A DNA stretch of 64,000 nucleotides from Parasphingorhabdus sp. GTDB lineage: Bacteria; Pseudomonadota; Alphaproteobacteria; Sphingomonadales; Sphingomonadaceae. This document shows positions 35,148 through 43,152 of the stretch, piece by piece. Below the pieces are notes generated by a model, which did no database searches, was not told where the DNA came from, and saw only the letters and a program-made list of their open reading frames with translations. The position numbers and the translations under genes were made by a program. Where the stretch lies: assembly GCA_030373505.1 (NCBI GenBank), contig JAUCYS010000006.1, forward strand, positions 119,565 to 183,564, written 5' to 3'. How positions within the stretch are numbered: the first letter of the stretch is position 1; each line of letters opens with the position of its first letter.

Positions 35148-38100
35148 TGAAAATCCCGCGACTTCGGTAATATCCGGACATTGCGGGGATGGCCGTGGCG
35201 CGGATAGGCAGGGCGCGGCCGGGCCGCTTCCCGCTCTGCCCGGGCCGCTCGCCTGTCCTCGTTGCGATAGACCGGGCGGTTGACCTCGTCGGCGCGGGCC
35301 ATCGGCATATCGGGCCTCTGGTGAATGGTGATCTCGTCGAGCATGAACGTATAATCCTCAACTCTTGTGGTCATCAGATGGGTCACGCCCTCGACGCTGC
35401 GCTGGACCTCGCCGGTGGCCAGCATCAGCCGCGCCGCCATAACCGGGCGGCGCATTTTTTCGAAGCGGCTGGCCCAGAGCAGCAGGTTGGAGACGCCGCT
35501 TTCGTCCTCCAGTGTGATGAACACCGCATTGCCCTTGCCCGGCCGCTGGCGGATCAGCACGACGCCGGCGACCTTTGCCTGTGAGCCGTTTGTGGCGGTG
35601 GCCAGTTCGGCGCAGCTGAGCACGCCCATCGCCCGGAAGCGCTCGCGCAGGAATTGCATGGGATGGCCCTTGAGCGACAGCCGGACGCTCTGATAATCGG
35701 CGACGACATGTTCGCCGCTGGTCATCGCCGGCAGGCGCGCGTCCTGTTCCAGCCCCAGTTCCTTCGCCTGCGCCGCCTCGAACAGGGGCAGGGTATTGAC
35801 CGGTGTCCGGCGCACTTCCCACAAGGCCTGGCGCCGGTCGAGGCCCAGCGACCGGCAGGCATCGGCATCGGCGAGCAGCCGCAGCGCGCGGGCGGGGAGC
35901 CCGGCCTTGTGGGCCAGTTCCTCGATGGTCTTGAAGGGTCGCGCGGCGATGATCTGCTCGGCCCAGACCTCGCGGAACCCGTCGATCTGGCGCAGGCCGA
36001 TGCGGAGGGAGATATCCTCCCCGCGCGCAGCGGGGGGAGGGGGACCATCCGTAGGATGGTGGAGGGGCTGGTGCGTCTTACCGCTGGCGGCCCCTCCACC
36101 ATCAGCCGCCGCTGCGCTCTGGCTGACGGTCCCCCTCCCCGAAGCTGGCGCTTCAGGGAGGATGTTTCTCTCCACCCCGTTATCCCATCCACTGAAATTC
36201 ACATCCGGTTCCAGCACCTCCACCCCATGTTCCCGCGCATCCCGGACAATCTGCGCCGGTGCGTAGAAACCCATCGGCTGCGAGTTGAGCAGCGCCGCCG
36301 CGAACACCGCCGGGTGGTGGCACTTGATCCAGCTCGACACATAGACCAGCCGGGCAAAGCTGATCGCATGGCTTTCCGGAAAGCCGTAGCTGCCGAAGCC
36401 CTGGATCTGCTTGTAGCAGCGTTCGGCAAAATCCGCTTCATAGCCCTTGGCGGTCATGCCGCTGACCATCTTCTCGCGGAAATGGTGGATCGTGCCGACA
36501 TTGCGGAAGGTCGCCATCGCCCGGCGCAGCTTGTTGGCGTCGGCGGGCGAGAAATCGGCGGCGACGATCGCCAGTTTCATCGCCTGTTCCTGGAACAGGG
36601 GCACGCCAAAGGTCTTGCCGAGGATCGATTGCAGTTCATGGCGATCATGCGGCGGCTTGGGCGAGGGCAGGGTTATTTTCTCCCTGCCCGAACGCCGCCG
36701 CAGATAGGGATGGACCATATCGCCCTCGATCGGGCCGGGCCGGACGATCGCCACCTGGATCACCAGATCATAGAATTCGCGCGGCTTCAGCCGTGGCAGC
36801 ATGTTGATCTGCGCCCGGCTCTCGACCTGGAACACGCCGATACTGTCGCCCTTGCACAGCATGTCATAGGTCGCCGGATCCTCGTGCGGCACATTCTGCA
36901 GCGTCCATTTTTCCTCCCCGAAGCGCAGCTTTGGGGAGGTGGCGCGCCGAAGTCGTGACGGAGGGGCAATTGGTCGAGACGGTGGCCCCTCCACCACGCT
37001 TCGCGCGGTCCCCCTCCCCGAAGCTGGCGCTTCGGGGAGGATATTGATGCTCTCCATCAGGTCAAACGCCTTGCGGATGCAGGTCAGCATGCCGAGCGCC
37101 AGGATGTCGACCTTCATCAGGCCGAGCGTGTCGATATCATCCTTGTCCCACTCGATGAAGGTGCGGTCGTCCATCGCCGCATGGTGGATCGGCACGGTCT
37201 CGTCGAGCCGGTCCTGGGTCAGCACGAAGCCGCCGACATGTTGCGACAGATGGCGGGGAAATTGCAGGATCTGGCCGACCAGATCGCCGAGCCGCCGGAT
37301 TTCCGGATTGTTCGGGTCGAGCCCGGTCTCGGCAAAGCGCTTGTCCGGATTCTTGCCGCCGTGGCTGCCCCAGACGGTGCTCGACAGACGGCTGGTGATA
37401 TCCTCGGACAGGCCAAGCGCCTTGCCGACCTCGCGGATCGCGCTGCGCGAGCGATAATGGACCACGGTGGCCGCAATCCCGGCGCGGTGGCGGCCATAGC
37501 GCTGGTAGATATATTGAATCACCTCCTCGCGCCGCTCATGCTCGAAATCGACATCGATATCCGGTGGCTCGCGGCGTTCTTCCGAGATGAAGCGCGAGAA
37601 CAGCAGGTCATGCTCCATCGGGTCGGCCGAGGTGATGCCGAGCAGGTAGCAGACCGCGCTGTTTGCCGCCGATCCCCGCCCCTGGCAGAGGATCTTCTGG
37701 TCCTGGGCATATTTGACGATATCATGGACGGTCAGGAAATAGGGCGCATATTCCATCTTCTTGATCAGCCGCAATTCCTCCTCGACCTTGCTGCGCAATC
37801 GCTCCGGAAGACTGTCGCCATGGCGGGCATGGGCGGCGGACCAGGCGAGATGTTCCAGCCAGCCCTGCGGCGTCCAGCCTGCGGGTACCGGTTCCTCGGG
37901 ATAATGATAGCTGAGCTCGTCGAGCGAAAAATCGATCCGGTCGAGCAATGTCTGCGTTTCGGCCAGCGCCTGCGGATGGTCCCGGAACAGCCGCGCCATT
38001 TCCTTCGGGGCCTTCAGATGACGCTCGGCATTGGCGGCGAGCAGGCGGCCAGCCCTGGCAATCGTGGTCTTTTCGGCGATACAGGTCAGAATATCGTGCA

Positions 38101-38827
38101 GCGGCCGCTGCTCCGGCGTCACATAGAGTGGATCGTTGGTGGCGAGCAGGGGGATGCCACTTGTTCTCGAGAGGTCGTGCAGCCGAGCGAGATAACGCTT
38201 GTCCGGCCCGGTGCGCGGCATGGTCGCGCCGATCCAGATATGCGGGGTGCGGATGCGGAGCTGCCGAATAATTTCCTCCCCGCGCGCAGCGGGGGGAGGG
38301 GGACCATCCGCAGGATGGTGGAGGGGCCGGTGCGTTTTAACGCTGGCCCCTCCACCATCAGCCGCCGCTTCGCTCTGGCTGACGGTCCCCCTCCCCGAAG
38401 CGGGTGCTTCGGGGAGGATGATCAAGGCCCAGTCCTCACTGCACCATTGCAGCAGGTCCGCCTCGTAGAGAAAACATTCTCCCTTCTCCGCCCGCAAATT
38501 GCCGGTCGACAGCAGCCGGGTCAGCCGCCCCCAGCCGCGCCGGTTACGCGGATAGACGATGGTTTCCGGCGTATCATCGGCAAAGACCAGCCGCGATCCG
38601 ACGATCAGCCGGAAGTCCGGCAGCACCAGCCCCTCTTCCGCCGCATCCTCGCGCGCCCGGCGCAAGGCAGCATGCGCCCGCACCACCCCGGCGACACTGT
38701 TGCGGTCTGCAATGCCGATCCCGGTCATCCCCAGCATCATCGCCTGCATCACCATATCGGCGGGCGAGGAAGCGCCGCGCAGAAAGCTGTAATGGGTGGC
38801 GGCCGCGAGTTCGGCGAATTTCGTCAT
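35144..38827 (-). CDS. dnaE2: Error-prone DNA polymerase DnaE2 (ImuC) with three in-frame repeat insertions
   Basis: 1227-aa C-family polymerase; DnaE2 is usually about 1050-1100 aa. The N-terminal PHP domain (THYSFLRGAS) is followed by the polymerase core with PPDIDVDFEHERREEV around residue 423 and the fingers, ending with an OB-fold/C-terminal region. It works with ImuA/ImuB in SOS translesion synthesis. Three segments absent from the family interrupt it at about residues 137-185, 596-638 and 889-937. Each begins I-L-P-E-A-P-A-S-G-R-G-T, is encoded by a GC-rich palindromic repeat, and leaves the frame open. All three sit in variable linkers, so the enzyme may be functional. The stop overlaps the MFS gene end by 4 nt. 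Confidence 0.92.
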   Translation of the reverse strand: MTKFAELAAATHYSFLRGASSPADMVMQAMMLGMTGIGIADRNSVAGVVRAHAALRRAREDAAEEGLVLPDFRLIVGSRLVFADDTPETIVYPRNRRGWGRLTRLLSTGNLRAEKGECFLYEADLLQWCSEDWALIILPEAPASGRGTVSQSEAAADGGGASVKTHRPLHHPADGPPPPAARGEEIIRQLRIRTPHIWIGATMPRTGPDKRYLARLHDLSRTSGIPLLATNDPLYVTPEQRPLHDILTCIAEKTTIARAGRLLAANAERHLKAPKEMARLFRDHPQALAETQTLLDRIDFSLDELSYHYPEEPVPAGWTPQGWLEHLAWSAAHARHGDSLPERLRSKVEEELRLIKKMEYAPYFLTVHDIVKYAQDQKILCQGRGSAANSAVCYLLGITSADPMEHDLLFSRFISEERREPPDIDVDFEHERREEVIQYIYQRYGRHRAGIAATVVHYRSRSAIREVGKALGLSEDITSRLSSTVWGSHGGKNPDKRFAETGLDPNNPEIRRLGDLVGQILQFPRHLSQHVGGFVLTQDRLDETVPIHHAAMDDRTFIEWDKDDIDTLGLMKVDILALGMLTCIRKAFDLMESINILPEAPASGRGTARSVVEGPPSRPIAPPSRLRRATSPKLRFGEEKWTLQNVPHEDPATYDMLCKGDSIGVFQVESRAQINMLPRLKPREFYDLVIQVAIVRPGPIEGDMVHPYLRRRSGREKITLPSPKPPHDRHELQSILGKTFGVPLFQEQAMKLAIVAADFSPADANKLRRAMATFRNVGTIHHFREKMVSGMTAKGYEADFAERCYKQIQGFGSYGFPESHAISFARLVYVSSWIKCHHPAVFAAALLNSQPMGFYAPAQIVRDAREHGVEVLEPDVNFSGWDNGVERNILPEAPASGRGTVSQSAAAADGGGAASGKTHQPLHHPTDGPPPPAARGEDISLRIGLRQIDGFREVWAEQIIAARPFKTIEELAHKAGLPARALRLLADADACRSLGLDRRQALWEVRRTPVNTLPLFEAAQAKELGLEQDARLPAMTSGEHVVADYQSVRLSLKGHPMQFLRERFRAMGVLSCAELATATNGSQAKVAGVVLIRQRPGKGNAVFITLEDESGVSNLLLWASRFEKMRRPVMAARLMLATGEVQRSVEGVTHLMTTRVEDYTFMLDEITIHQRPDMPMARADEVNRPVYRNEDRRAARAEREAARPRPAYPRHGHPRNVRILPKSRDFH
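36015..36162. repeat. In-frame palindromic repeat in dnaE2, copy 3 (C-terminal)
   Basis: Bounded by TCCTCCCCGCGCGCAGCGG and GAAGCTGGCGCTTCAGGGAGGA, with internal inverted CCACCATC/GATGGTGG arms. About 147 bp, i.e. 49 codons; encodes ILPEAPASGRGT on the dnaE2 strand. Nearly identical in plan to the copy at 38274. Confidence 0.8.
36912..37041. repeat. In-frame palindromic repeat in dnaE2, copy 2 (middle)
   Basis: Bounded by TCCTCCCCGAAGCGCAGC and AAGCTGGCGCTTCGGGGAGGA. Shorter (about 130 bp) and with a different left half from the other copies. Encodes ILPEAPASGRGT and then an R/P/S-rich stretch; the frame stays open. Confidence 0.78.
38274..38419. repeat. In-frame palindromic repeat in dnaE2, copy 1 (N-terminal)
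   Basis: Bounded by TCCTCCCCGCGCGCAGCGG and AAGCGGGTGCTTCGGGGAGGA. About 147 bp with internal inverted arms; encodes ILPEAPASGRGT from residue 137 of DnaE2 and a proline/alanine-rich tail. Confidence 0.8.
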
Positions 38828-38841
38828 TGCGAGGAGCCGCC

Positions 38842-38903
38842 TCCGTTCGCCTCGAGCGAAGTCGAGAGGCCGCTGGTGTCTCGACTTCGCTCGACACGAA
38901 CGG
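38842..38903. repeat. Dispersed palindromic repeat between imuB and dnaE2
   Basis: CCGTTCGCCTCGAGCGAAGTC ... CTTCGCTCGACACGAACGG, a variant of family A with different arm sequence but the same CCGTTCG/CGAACGG ends. It fills the 100-bp gap between two genes normally packed in one operon. Confidence 0.75.
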
Positions 38904-38927
38904 ATTCAGGGCAACAGCCATTCTCCA

Positions 38928-40436
38928 TCACGCAAACAGCCCATGCACATACCAGTCCGGATTCGCCTTCTCCTCGCCGTAAAGCCCGTGCCGGAACAGC
39001 CAGTAGCGCCGGCCGCGAGCGTCCTCGACGCGGTAATAGTCGCGGGTCAGGCCGCCGTTGCCGGGCTGCTGCCCGTCTTTGCGCTGCCACCATTCCGAGG
39101 CGATCCGCTCCGGCCCTTCGTAGCGGATCACCTGATGCGCCTTGCGCCGCCAGGTGAAGCGGTGCGGCGGACCGTCCGGGACCTCGGCGATCACCTGCAC
39201 CCGCTGCGGCGGGTCGAACATGTGCAGGGGACGCAGCGGCGGATCGCCGGGAGGCTGCATCTGCCATGCCACCGGTGCGGGCGCGCTGAGCGCGGGCAGG
39301 GCGAGCAGGCCCTGTTCGGGGATATGGCTGTCGGCGGGCGCAAATTTCTGCACCCGTTCGCGGCCCAGTCTGGTGCTGAGCTGGCTGACCAGAGCGACCT
39401 CGTCCTCCTGTCGGTCCTCGCCGCCCGCCAGCCGCAATTGCTGCGGTGCCAGGGGTTCCGTCGCGACGATGCTCAGCCGGATCAGGTCATAGCCGAAGCC
39501 GGGGTTGAGCGGATCGTTGAGCGCGTCGATCCGCTCGCGCAGCAGCCGCTGGAACAGCGCCGCATCGCGGGTCGGCGCACCGGTTTCCAGGCCGAGCCGG
39601 GCGATATCGCCGTCGCAGCGGAACAAAAGCATGCGGACCATGCGGGCACCCTGGCCGCGCTGGTTGAGTCGCTCGGCCGCTTCCGCGAACAGCTCCGACA
39701 GACATTCCAGAGCCGCATCGACATGAGTCAGCGGCTCGGCAAAGCGGCGCTCGGTGACGATATTGCCGACCCGGCGCAGCGGATCGATCGGCCGGTCTTC
39801 CAGTCCCAATATCCGGTCGAGCCGCAGCGTCAGCTCTGCCCCGAAACGCGCTGCCAGATTGGCGCGGGGGCGCTCGGCCAGATCGCCGATCCGGTATAGC
39901 CCGGCCCGCTCCAGCGACTGGTGGGTCTTGTCGTCCATAGCCAGCGCCGCCACCGGCAGCTGCGCCTCGGCGCCTTCCTTCAGGCCGTGCCGGGCCAGCG
40001 CCAGCGCGGCATCCGCCGTTCCGGCCAGCGCCCAGCCGGCGCCATAGCCGGCCGCATCGAGCCGGTCCTCGGCATCCTGCGCCAGCGCGTCCTCGCTGGC
40101 ATGGAAATGCACCGCGCCCGTGATATCGAGGATCAGCGCATCGGGCGGCTCGACCGCGACCATCGGTGTGTAGCGCTCGCAGGCTTCCGCCAGCCGCGCC
40201 AGCAGATGGGCATCGGCTCTCGGATCATGGTCAAAGGCGAGCAGATCGGGCACCCGTGCCCGGGCGTCGGCCAGCTTCATGCCCGGACCCAGCCCCAGGG
40301 ACACCGCCTGCCGGTCCGCCGCCATGATCACCATCGCGCCGCCGATCTTCGCGGTCAGCGCAAAGGGATGGTCAGGCGGCCCGCATTCCCGGATGATCCG
40401 CTCGGACGCCAGCCAGGGCAGGAACAGCGCCAGCAT
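38928..40436 (-). CDS. imuB: ImuB, Y-family polymerase-like SOS protein
   Basis: 502-aa inactive Y-family polymerase homologue that bridges the beta clamp and DnaE2. LALFLPWLASERI is the typical start; the palm region (DALILDITGAVHFHASED) lacks the catalytic acid pattern, as expected for ImuB. The C-terminal half (ERFR/GFGYDLIRLSIVATEP) and VHGLFA at the end match the family. The start is placed at 40436; an in-frame GTG at 40484 behind GGAG would add 16 residues, further overlapping imuA. The imuA gene overlaps its 5' end by 65 nt. Confidence 0.88.
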   Translation of the reverse strand: MLALFLPWLASERIIRECGPPDHPFALTAKIGGAMVIMAADRQAVSLGLGPGMKLADARARVPDLLAFDHDPRADAHLLARLAEACERYTPMVAVEPPDALILDITGAVHFHASEDALAQDAEDRLDAAGYGAGWALAGTADAALALARHGLKEGAEAQLPVAALAMDDKTHQSLERAGLYRIGDLAERPRANLAARFGAELTLRLDRILGLEDRPIDPLRRVGNIVTERRFAEPLTHVDAALECLSELFAEAAERLNQRGQGARMVRMLLFRCDGDIARLGLETGAPTRDAALFQRLLRERIDALNDPLNPGFGYDLIRLSIVATEPLAPQQLRLAGGEDRQEDEVALVSQLSTRLGRERVQKFAPADSHIPEQGLLALPALSAPAPVAWQMQPPGDPPLRPLHMFDPPQRVQVIAEVPDGPPHRFTWRRKAHQVIRYEGPERIASEWWQRKDGQQPGNGGLTRDYYRVEDARGRRYWLFRHGLYGEEKANPDWYVHGLFA

Positions 40437-41280
40437 GCGGCGTGCCCTGCTCGCTTGGCAGCTCGCGGAAGGCTTGTTCGTCACGGTTCCACTCCAGTCG
40501 GGCGCTCAGCCCGTAAAGACCGCTGCGATGCCGCAGCAGGGTGATGTCAAAGGCCGGATGGCCGGGGGCATTGGCTTCCAGCGCAAGGGAAGGCGCGGCC
40601 GCCACCTGCCAGCGGCTGAAGGCCGCAGTAGGCAAAGGGTTGTCGGCGTCGCTGCCACAGCGCAGCAGCAGGCCGAGCACGCCCGCCTTTTGCGCCGACA
40701 GCGACAGCCGCCGGGTCGCGGTCAGGTCAAGCCCCTTGGGCTTCTTGCCTGCCAGTTCGACAATCACCGCGCTCATCGCCGAAGACCGCACGCCGTCGGC
40801 GGCCGCGCGCAGCGCCGCGATACTGTCCGGCGCGTCGACATGGAGGATGGCGGAGGGATCGATCCCGAGTTCCGCCAGCCCCGGCGGATAGAGCCGGCCC
40901 TGTCGTCTGGCCTCGCCGCTTTCGCTGATCCACAGGATCGGCTTGCGGTCCGCTTGCAGCGCCCGGCAGCGCTGCGCCAGCAGCAGGGCCATGGCCGCCG
41001 CGCTGGTCCGGTGGTCTTTGCTCTGTGCATGCAGCTCGTGCAAGGCGGAGCGCGGCAGGCCATTGACTCCCGCATTGCCACGCAGGGCAGTGTCGATCCT
41101 GTCGATGCCCAGGGTGAAGTGGGACGGCCGGTCGTCCGGCTGCGCTGTTCCTGTGCCGGAGGCCGCCAGAATCTTCGCCAGCCGCGCCTTCAGCGCTGCT
41201 GCCTTCTGGCTGACTGTTCTCGGCACAGCAGCGGGATTAAGCGGCAGGGGTTCTCCCGAATCGAAATCATTATTGTTCAT
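40372..41280 (-). CDS. imuA: ImuA, RecA-like SOS mutagenesis protein
   Basis: 302-aa RecA/SulA-like protein of the imuA-imuB-dnaE2 cassette. TLGIDRIDTALRGNAGVNGLPRSALHELHA is the family start, and LTATRRLSLSAQKAGVLGLLLRC and WQVAAAPSL follow. The start is the ATG at 41280, which lies inside the LexA box; a longer in-frame start at 41331 would put the box in the coding region. No ribosome-binding site is seen for either, so a leaderless or poorly translated mRNA is possible. ImuA is needed for DNA-damage-induced mutagenesis. Confidence 0.85.
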   Translation of the reverse strand: MNNNDFDSGEPLPLNPAAVPRTVSQKAAALKARLAKILAASGTGTAQPDDRPSHFTLGIDRIDTALRGNAGVNGLPRSALHELHAQSKDHRTSAAAMALLLAQRCRALQADRKPILWISESGEARRQGRLYPPGLAELGIDPSAILHVDAPDSIAALRAAADGVRSSAMSAVIVELAGKKPKGLDLTATRRLSLSAQKAGVLGLLLRCGSDADNPLPTAAFSRWQVAAAPSLALEANAPGHPAFDITLLRHRSGLYGLSARLEWNRDEQAFRELPSEQGTPHAGAVPALAGVRADHPGMRAA

Positions 41281-41289
41281 GGTTTGTTC
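41275..41289. promoter_or_regulatory. LexA (SOS) box of the imuA-imuB-dnaE2 operon
   Basis: GTTC-N7-GTTC (GTTCATGGTTTGTTC), the alphaproteobacterial LexA site. It overlaps the imuA start codon, so repressor binding could block transcription start or early elongation. The assignment uses the established alphaproteobacterial consensus. Confidence 0.8.
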
Positions 41290-41407
41290 TAAAATAGAGA
41301 ATGGAGGGATTTGGTCAAGCAGACTCGTCATTTACCGGTGCACAGGACTGGACTACGGGCCAGGCGGCTAAGCATCATTCTAGACAGAAAATATCGGAAT
41401 CAGGAGC

Positions 41408-42004
41408 TTATGCAGGATTTTCAATGCGCCGCCGCGCGACTATCAGGAGCACGAACATAATGCAGGCTCCGCCCACCGCAGCGGGAAAAAGAACCGTTGT
41501 CCACGAATAATGTTCAAGGGCCGCAATCACGAATCCGTTGCGCACGACCGCGATGGCAAAGAAAGCGACATTTTCCTCCCGGGGCCGCTGATAGGCTTTC
41601 CGGACGGAGGGCCCGAAACCGAGCAGGTCAACGACCGTCAGGACGATCACCGCGGATAGCGCGGTGGAGGTGAAAAACCACAGCGGCAATGCCGTCAGGG
41701 CAAGGGCAAGAAACAGCCAGTCCAGTTTGACAACCGACATGTCCGGCGATCGGGTCAGCGCCAGAAACACCACCAGGAATGTGAGCAGGCCGGAGACCGC
41801 AATCGGCCACGCACCGATGCCGGCTCCATCGGTCCATTGCGCAATCGCGACAATCACCGTGCCTGCGGCCCAGATAAGCCAGGAAAAAACATGGGGACGG
41901 GTCTTTGCCTGCCAGATCGACCAGAAATAAGGGACAAAGGCGACAAAGGTCAGAACAAGCGCAACCGCCGCGAAAATTTCTTTATGATGCACGTCAAAAG
42001 CCAT
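41408..42004 (-). CDS. PQ-loop-like multi-pass membrane protein
   Basis: 198 aa with about six hydrophobic helices. VPYFWSIWQAKTRPHVFSWLIW resembles a PQ-loop/SemiSWEET-type segment, and VDLLGFGPSVRKAY looks like a second one. No catalytic residues stand out. It lies upstream of imuA on the same strand, with a 127-bp gap holding the LexA box. The function is unknown; a small-solute transporter is one possibility. Confidence 0.72.
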   Translation of the reverse strand: MAFDVHHKEIFAAVALVLTFVAFVPYFWSIWQAKTRPHVFSWLIWAAGTVIVAIAQWTDGAGIGAWPIAVSGLLTFLVVFLALTRSPDMSVVKLDWLFLALALTALPLWFFTSTALSAVIVLTVVDLLGFGPSVRKAYQRPREENVAFFAIAVVRNGFVIAALEHYSWTTVLFPAAVGGACIMFVLLIVARRRIENPA

Positions 42005-42203
42005 GCTTTTCGTTATGCGATCGGGAAAGCGAATGCCACCATCCTTACGCTCACGGCGGCAGAGCGCTATGCCGCCTCACCACCAATGCGGCGCATGAGC
42101 GGATAGCAGGCAGGATGCCCTGACAAACGGGCCGGAGACAGAAAAACGGGTATTCAGGCTGACCCTGAAACGCCTGCTAACCGATCAGCGGTCGCCCATA
42201 AAA

Positions 42204-42232
42204 AGCCCGCCCCTGTCGGGGGACAGGGGCGG
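42204..42232 (-). terminator. Rho-independent terminator downstream of the 41-aa gene
   Basis: Stem CGCCCCTGTC-GGGG-GACAGGGGCG followed, on the reverse strand, by CTTTTTATGGG. Confidence 0.75.
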
Positions 42233-42262
42233 CAAGGCGCACTTGGAATGTTCAAACAGGAG

Positions 42263-42388
42263 TCAGAAGAAACCCGTCACAGCGGCTAGCGCCCCAATCG
42301 CAAGCACTATCGATATACCGAGCACGATGGTCATGTGACGGGTTGTGAAGCCTTGACGGGCTTCGTTTTTTTCCAACTTCTTTTTCAT
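42263..42388 (-). CDS. 41-residue single-pass membrane peptide
   Basis: Short open frame starting at the ATG at 42388 with AGGAAC upstream and ending in TGA. The N-terminal half is charged (MKKKLEKNEARQGFTTRH) and the C-terminal half is one hydrophobic helix (MTIVLGISIVLAIGALAAVTG) ending in F-F. The terminator just downstream fits this gene end. It lies 34 bp after dps on the same strand and may share its stress-induced transcript. Similar tiny proteins are common in sphingomonads; the function is unknown. Confidence 0.7.
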   Translation of the reverse strand: MKKKLEKNEARQGFTTRHMTIVLGISIVLAIGALAAVTGFF

Positions 42389-42422
42389 AATTGTTCCTGT
42401 TTTTCAGATTGCGGCGATAAGG

Positions 42423-42911
42423 TTATAGGCTGGCCGACAGCATCCATGATGCTTCTTCCAGCGCCCCGATCCGCGTCGTGAGCAGGTCGGCGGTAAACAC
42501 ATCGTCCGCTTCTTCGGCGACCTTCACGAATTCGCGCATCTGGTCGGCAACGGCAAGATTGTCGCCGGAAAGCTGCTTGAGCATGGCTTCAACATCACCC
42601 CATTCGACCTGATCGTCGATCACACTGTTGTTGATATAGGTGGAAAGCCCGACCGGCGTCTTGGCGCCCAGCGCCCGAATCCGTTCGGCGATCTCGTCGA
42701 TCGATGCGGCGAGATCTTCATATTGCCCTTCGGTCAGCTTGTGGACGCTGACAAACAGCGGGCCGGTCACGTTCCAGTGGACCGACTGCGTCTTCTGGTA
42801 CAGCACATAAGTCGACGCGAGAGCCTGGCCGAGCTTTTCGGCCATCTTGGCACGATCGGCCTGTTTGATATCGCTTTTCATGTCGCGAAGGTCTGCGGTC
42901 TTGATAGTCAT
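42423..42911 (-). CDS. dps: Dps-type ferritin-like DNA-protection protein
   Basis: 162-aa Dps protein that stores iron and protects DNA in stress. The intersubunit ferroxidase residues keep the exact family spacing: H45 (in SVHWNVTGP), H57, D72 and E76. The lysine-rich N-terminus (MTIKTADLRDMKSDIKQADRAK) would suit DNA contact. AAAAAAGGAG lies before the ATG at 42911. A GGAAC-N16-CGTA promoter sits about 63 bp upstream. It is divergent from the DJ-1/PfpI gene. Confidence 0.92.
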   Translation of the reverse strand: MTIKTADLRDMKSDIKQADRAKMAEKLGQALASTYVLYQKTQSVHWNVTGPLFVSVHKLTEGQYEDLAASIDEIAERIRALGAKTPVGLSTYINNSVIDDQVEWGDVEAMLKQLSGDNLAVADQMREFVKVAEEADDVFTADLLTTRIGALEEASWMLSASL

Positions 42912-42973
42912 GAGATATTTCTCCTTTTTTGGCGCGCTCAACGAACTGGCGGAGCGCTGCATCTTCCAAAACT

Positions 42974-42998
42974 TACGCACTGCTTCTTTTTTGGTTCC
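42974..42998 (-). promoter_or_regulatory. EcfG-type general-stress promoter for dps
   Basis: On the reverse strand GGAAC-N16-CGTA, close to the alphaproteobacterial EcfG consensus GGAAC-N16/17-CGTT, about 63 bp before the dps start. Confidence 0.6.
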
Positions 42999-43088
42999 GT
43001 CCGAAGCGCGCAGGCCGGGAGAAGCCGGGCGCAGCCGAATTCTGTCGGTTTGATCGGCAGGAAAACCAGTAGGGTTCCGCGCTTTTAT

Positions 43089-43114
43089 GGAACCAATGCC
43101 CCGGCTGCCGCGTA
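43089..43114 (+). promoter_or_regulatory. EcfG-type general-stress promoter for the DJ-1/PfpI gene
   Basis: GGAAC-N17-CGTA, 38 bp before the ATG at 43153. With the copy on the opposite strand it makes a divergent stress-promoter pair. Confidence 0.6.
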
Positions 43115-43152
43115 GATAACATATAAACCCCCCCAACGAAAGGCAGACAGAA

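Noticed and set aside
36015..38419. Repeats in dnaE2 as a CRISPR-like array
   Set aside because: Only three widely spaced copies inside a coding gene, no regular spacers and no cas genes.
37181..39157. Long plus-strand frame opposite dnaE2 and imuB
   Set aside because: Shadow of the real reverse-strand genes; the translation includes the repeat elements as low-complexity text.
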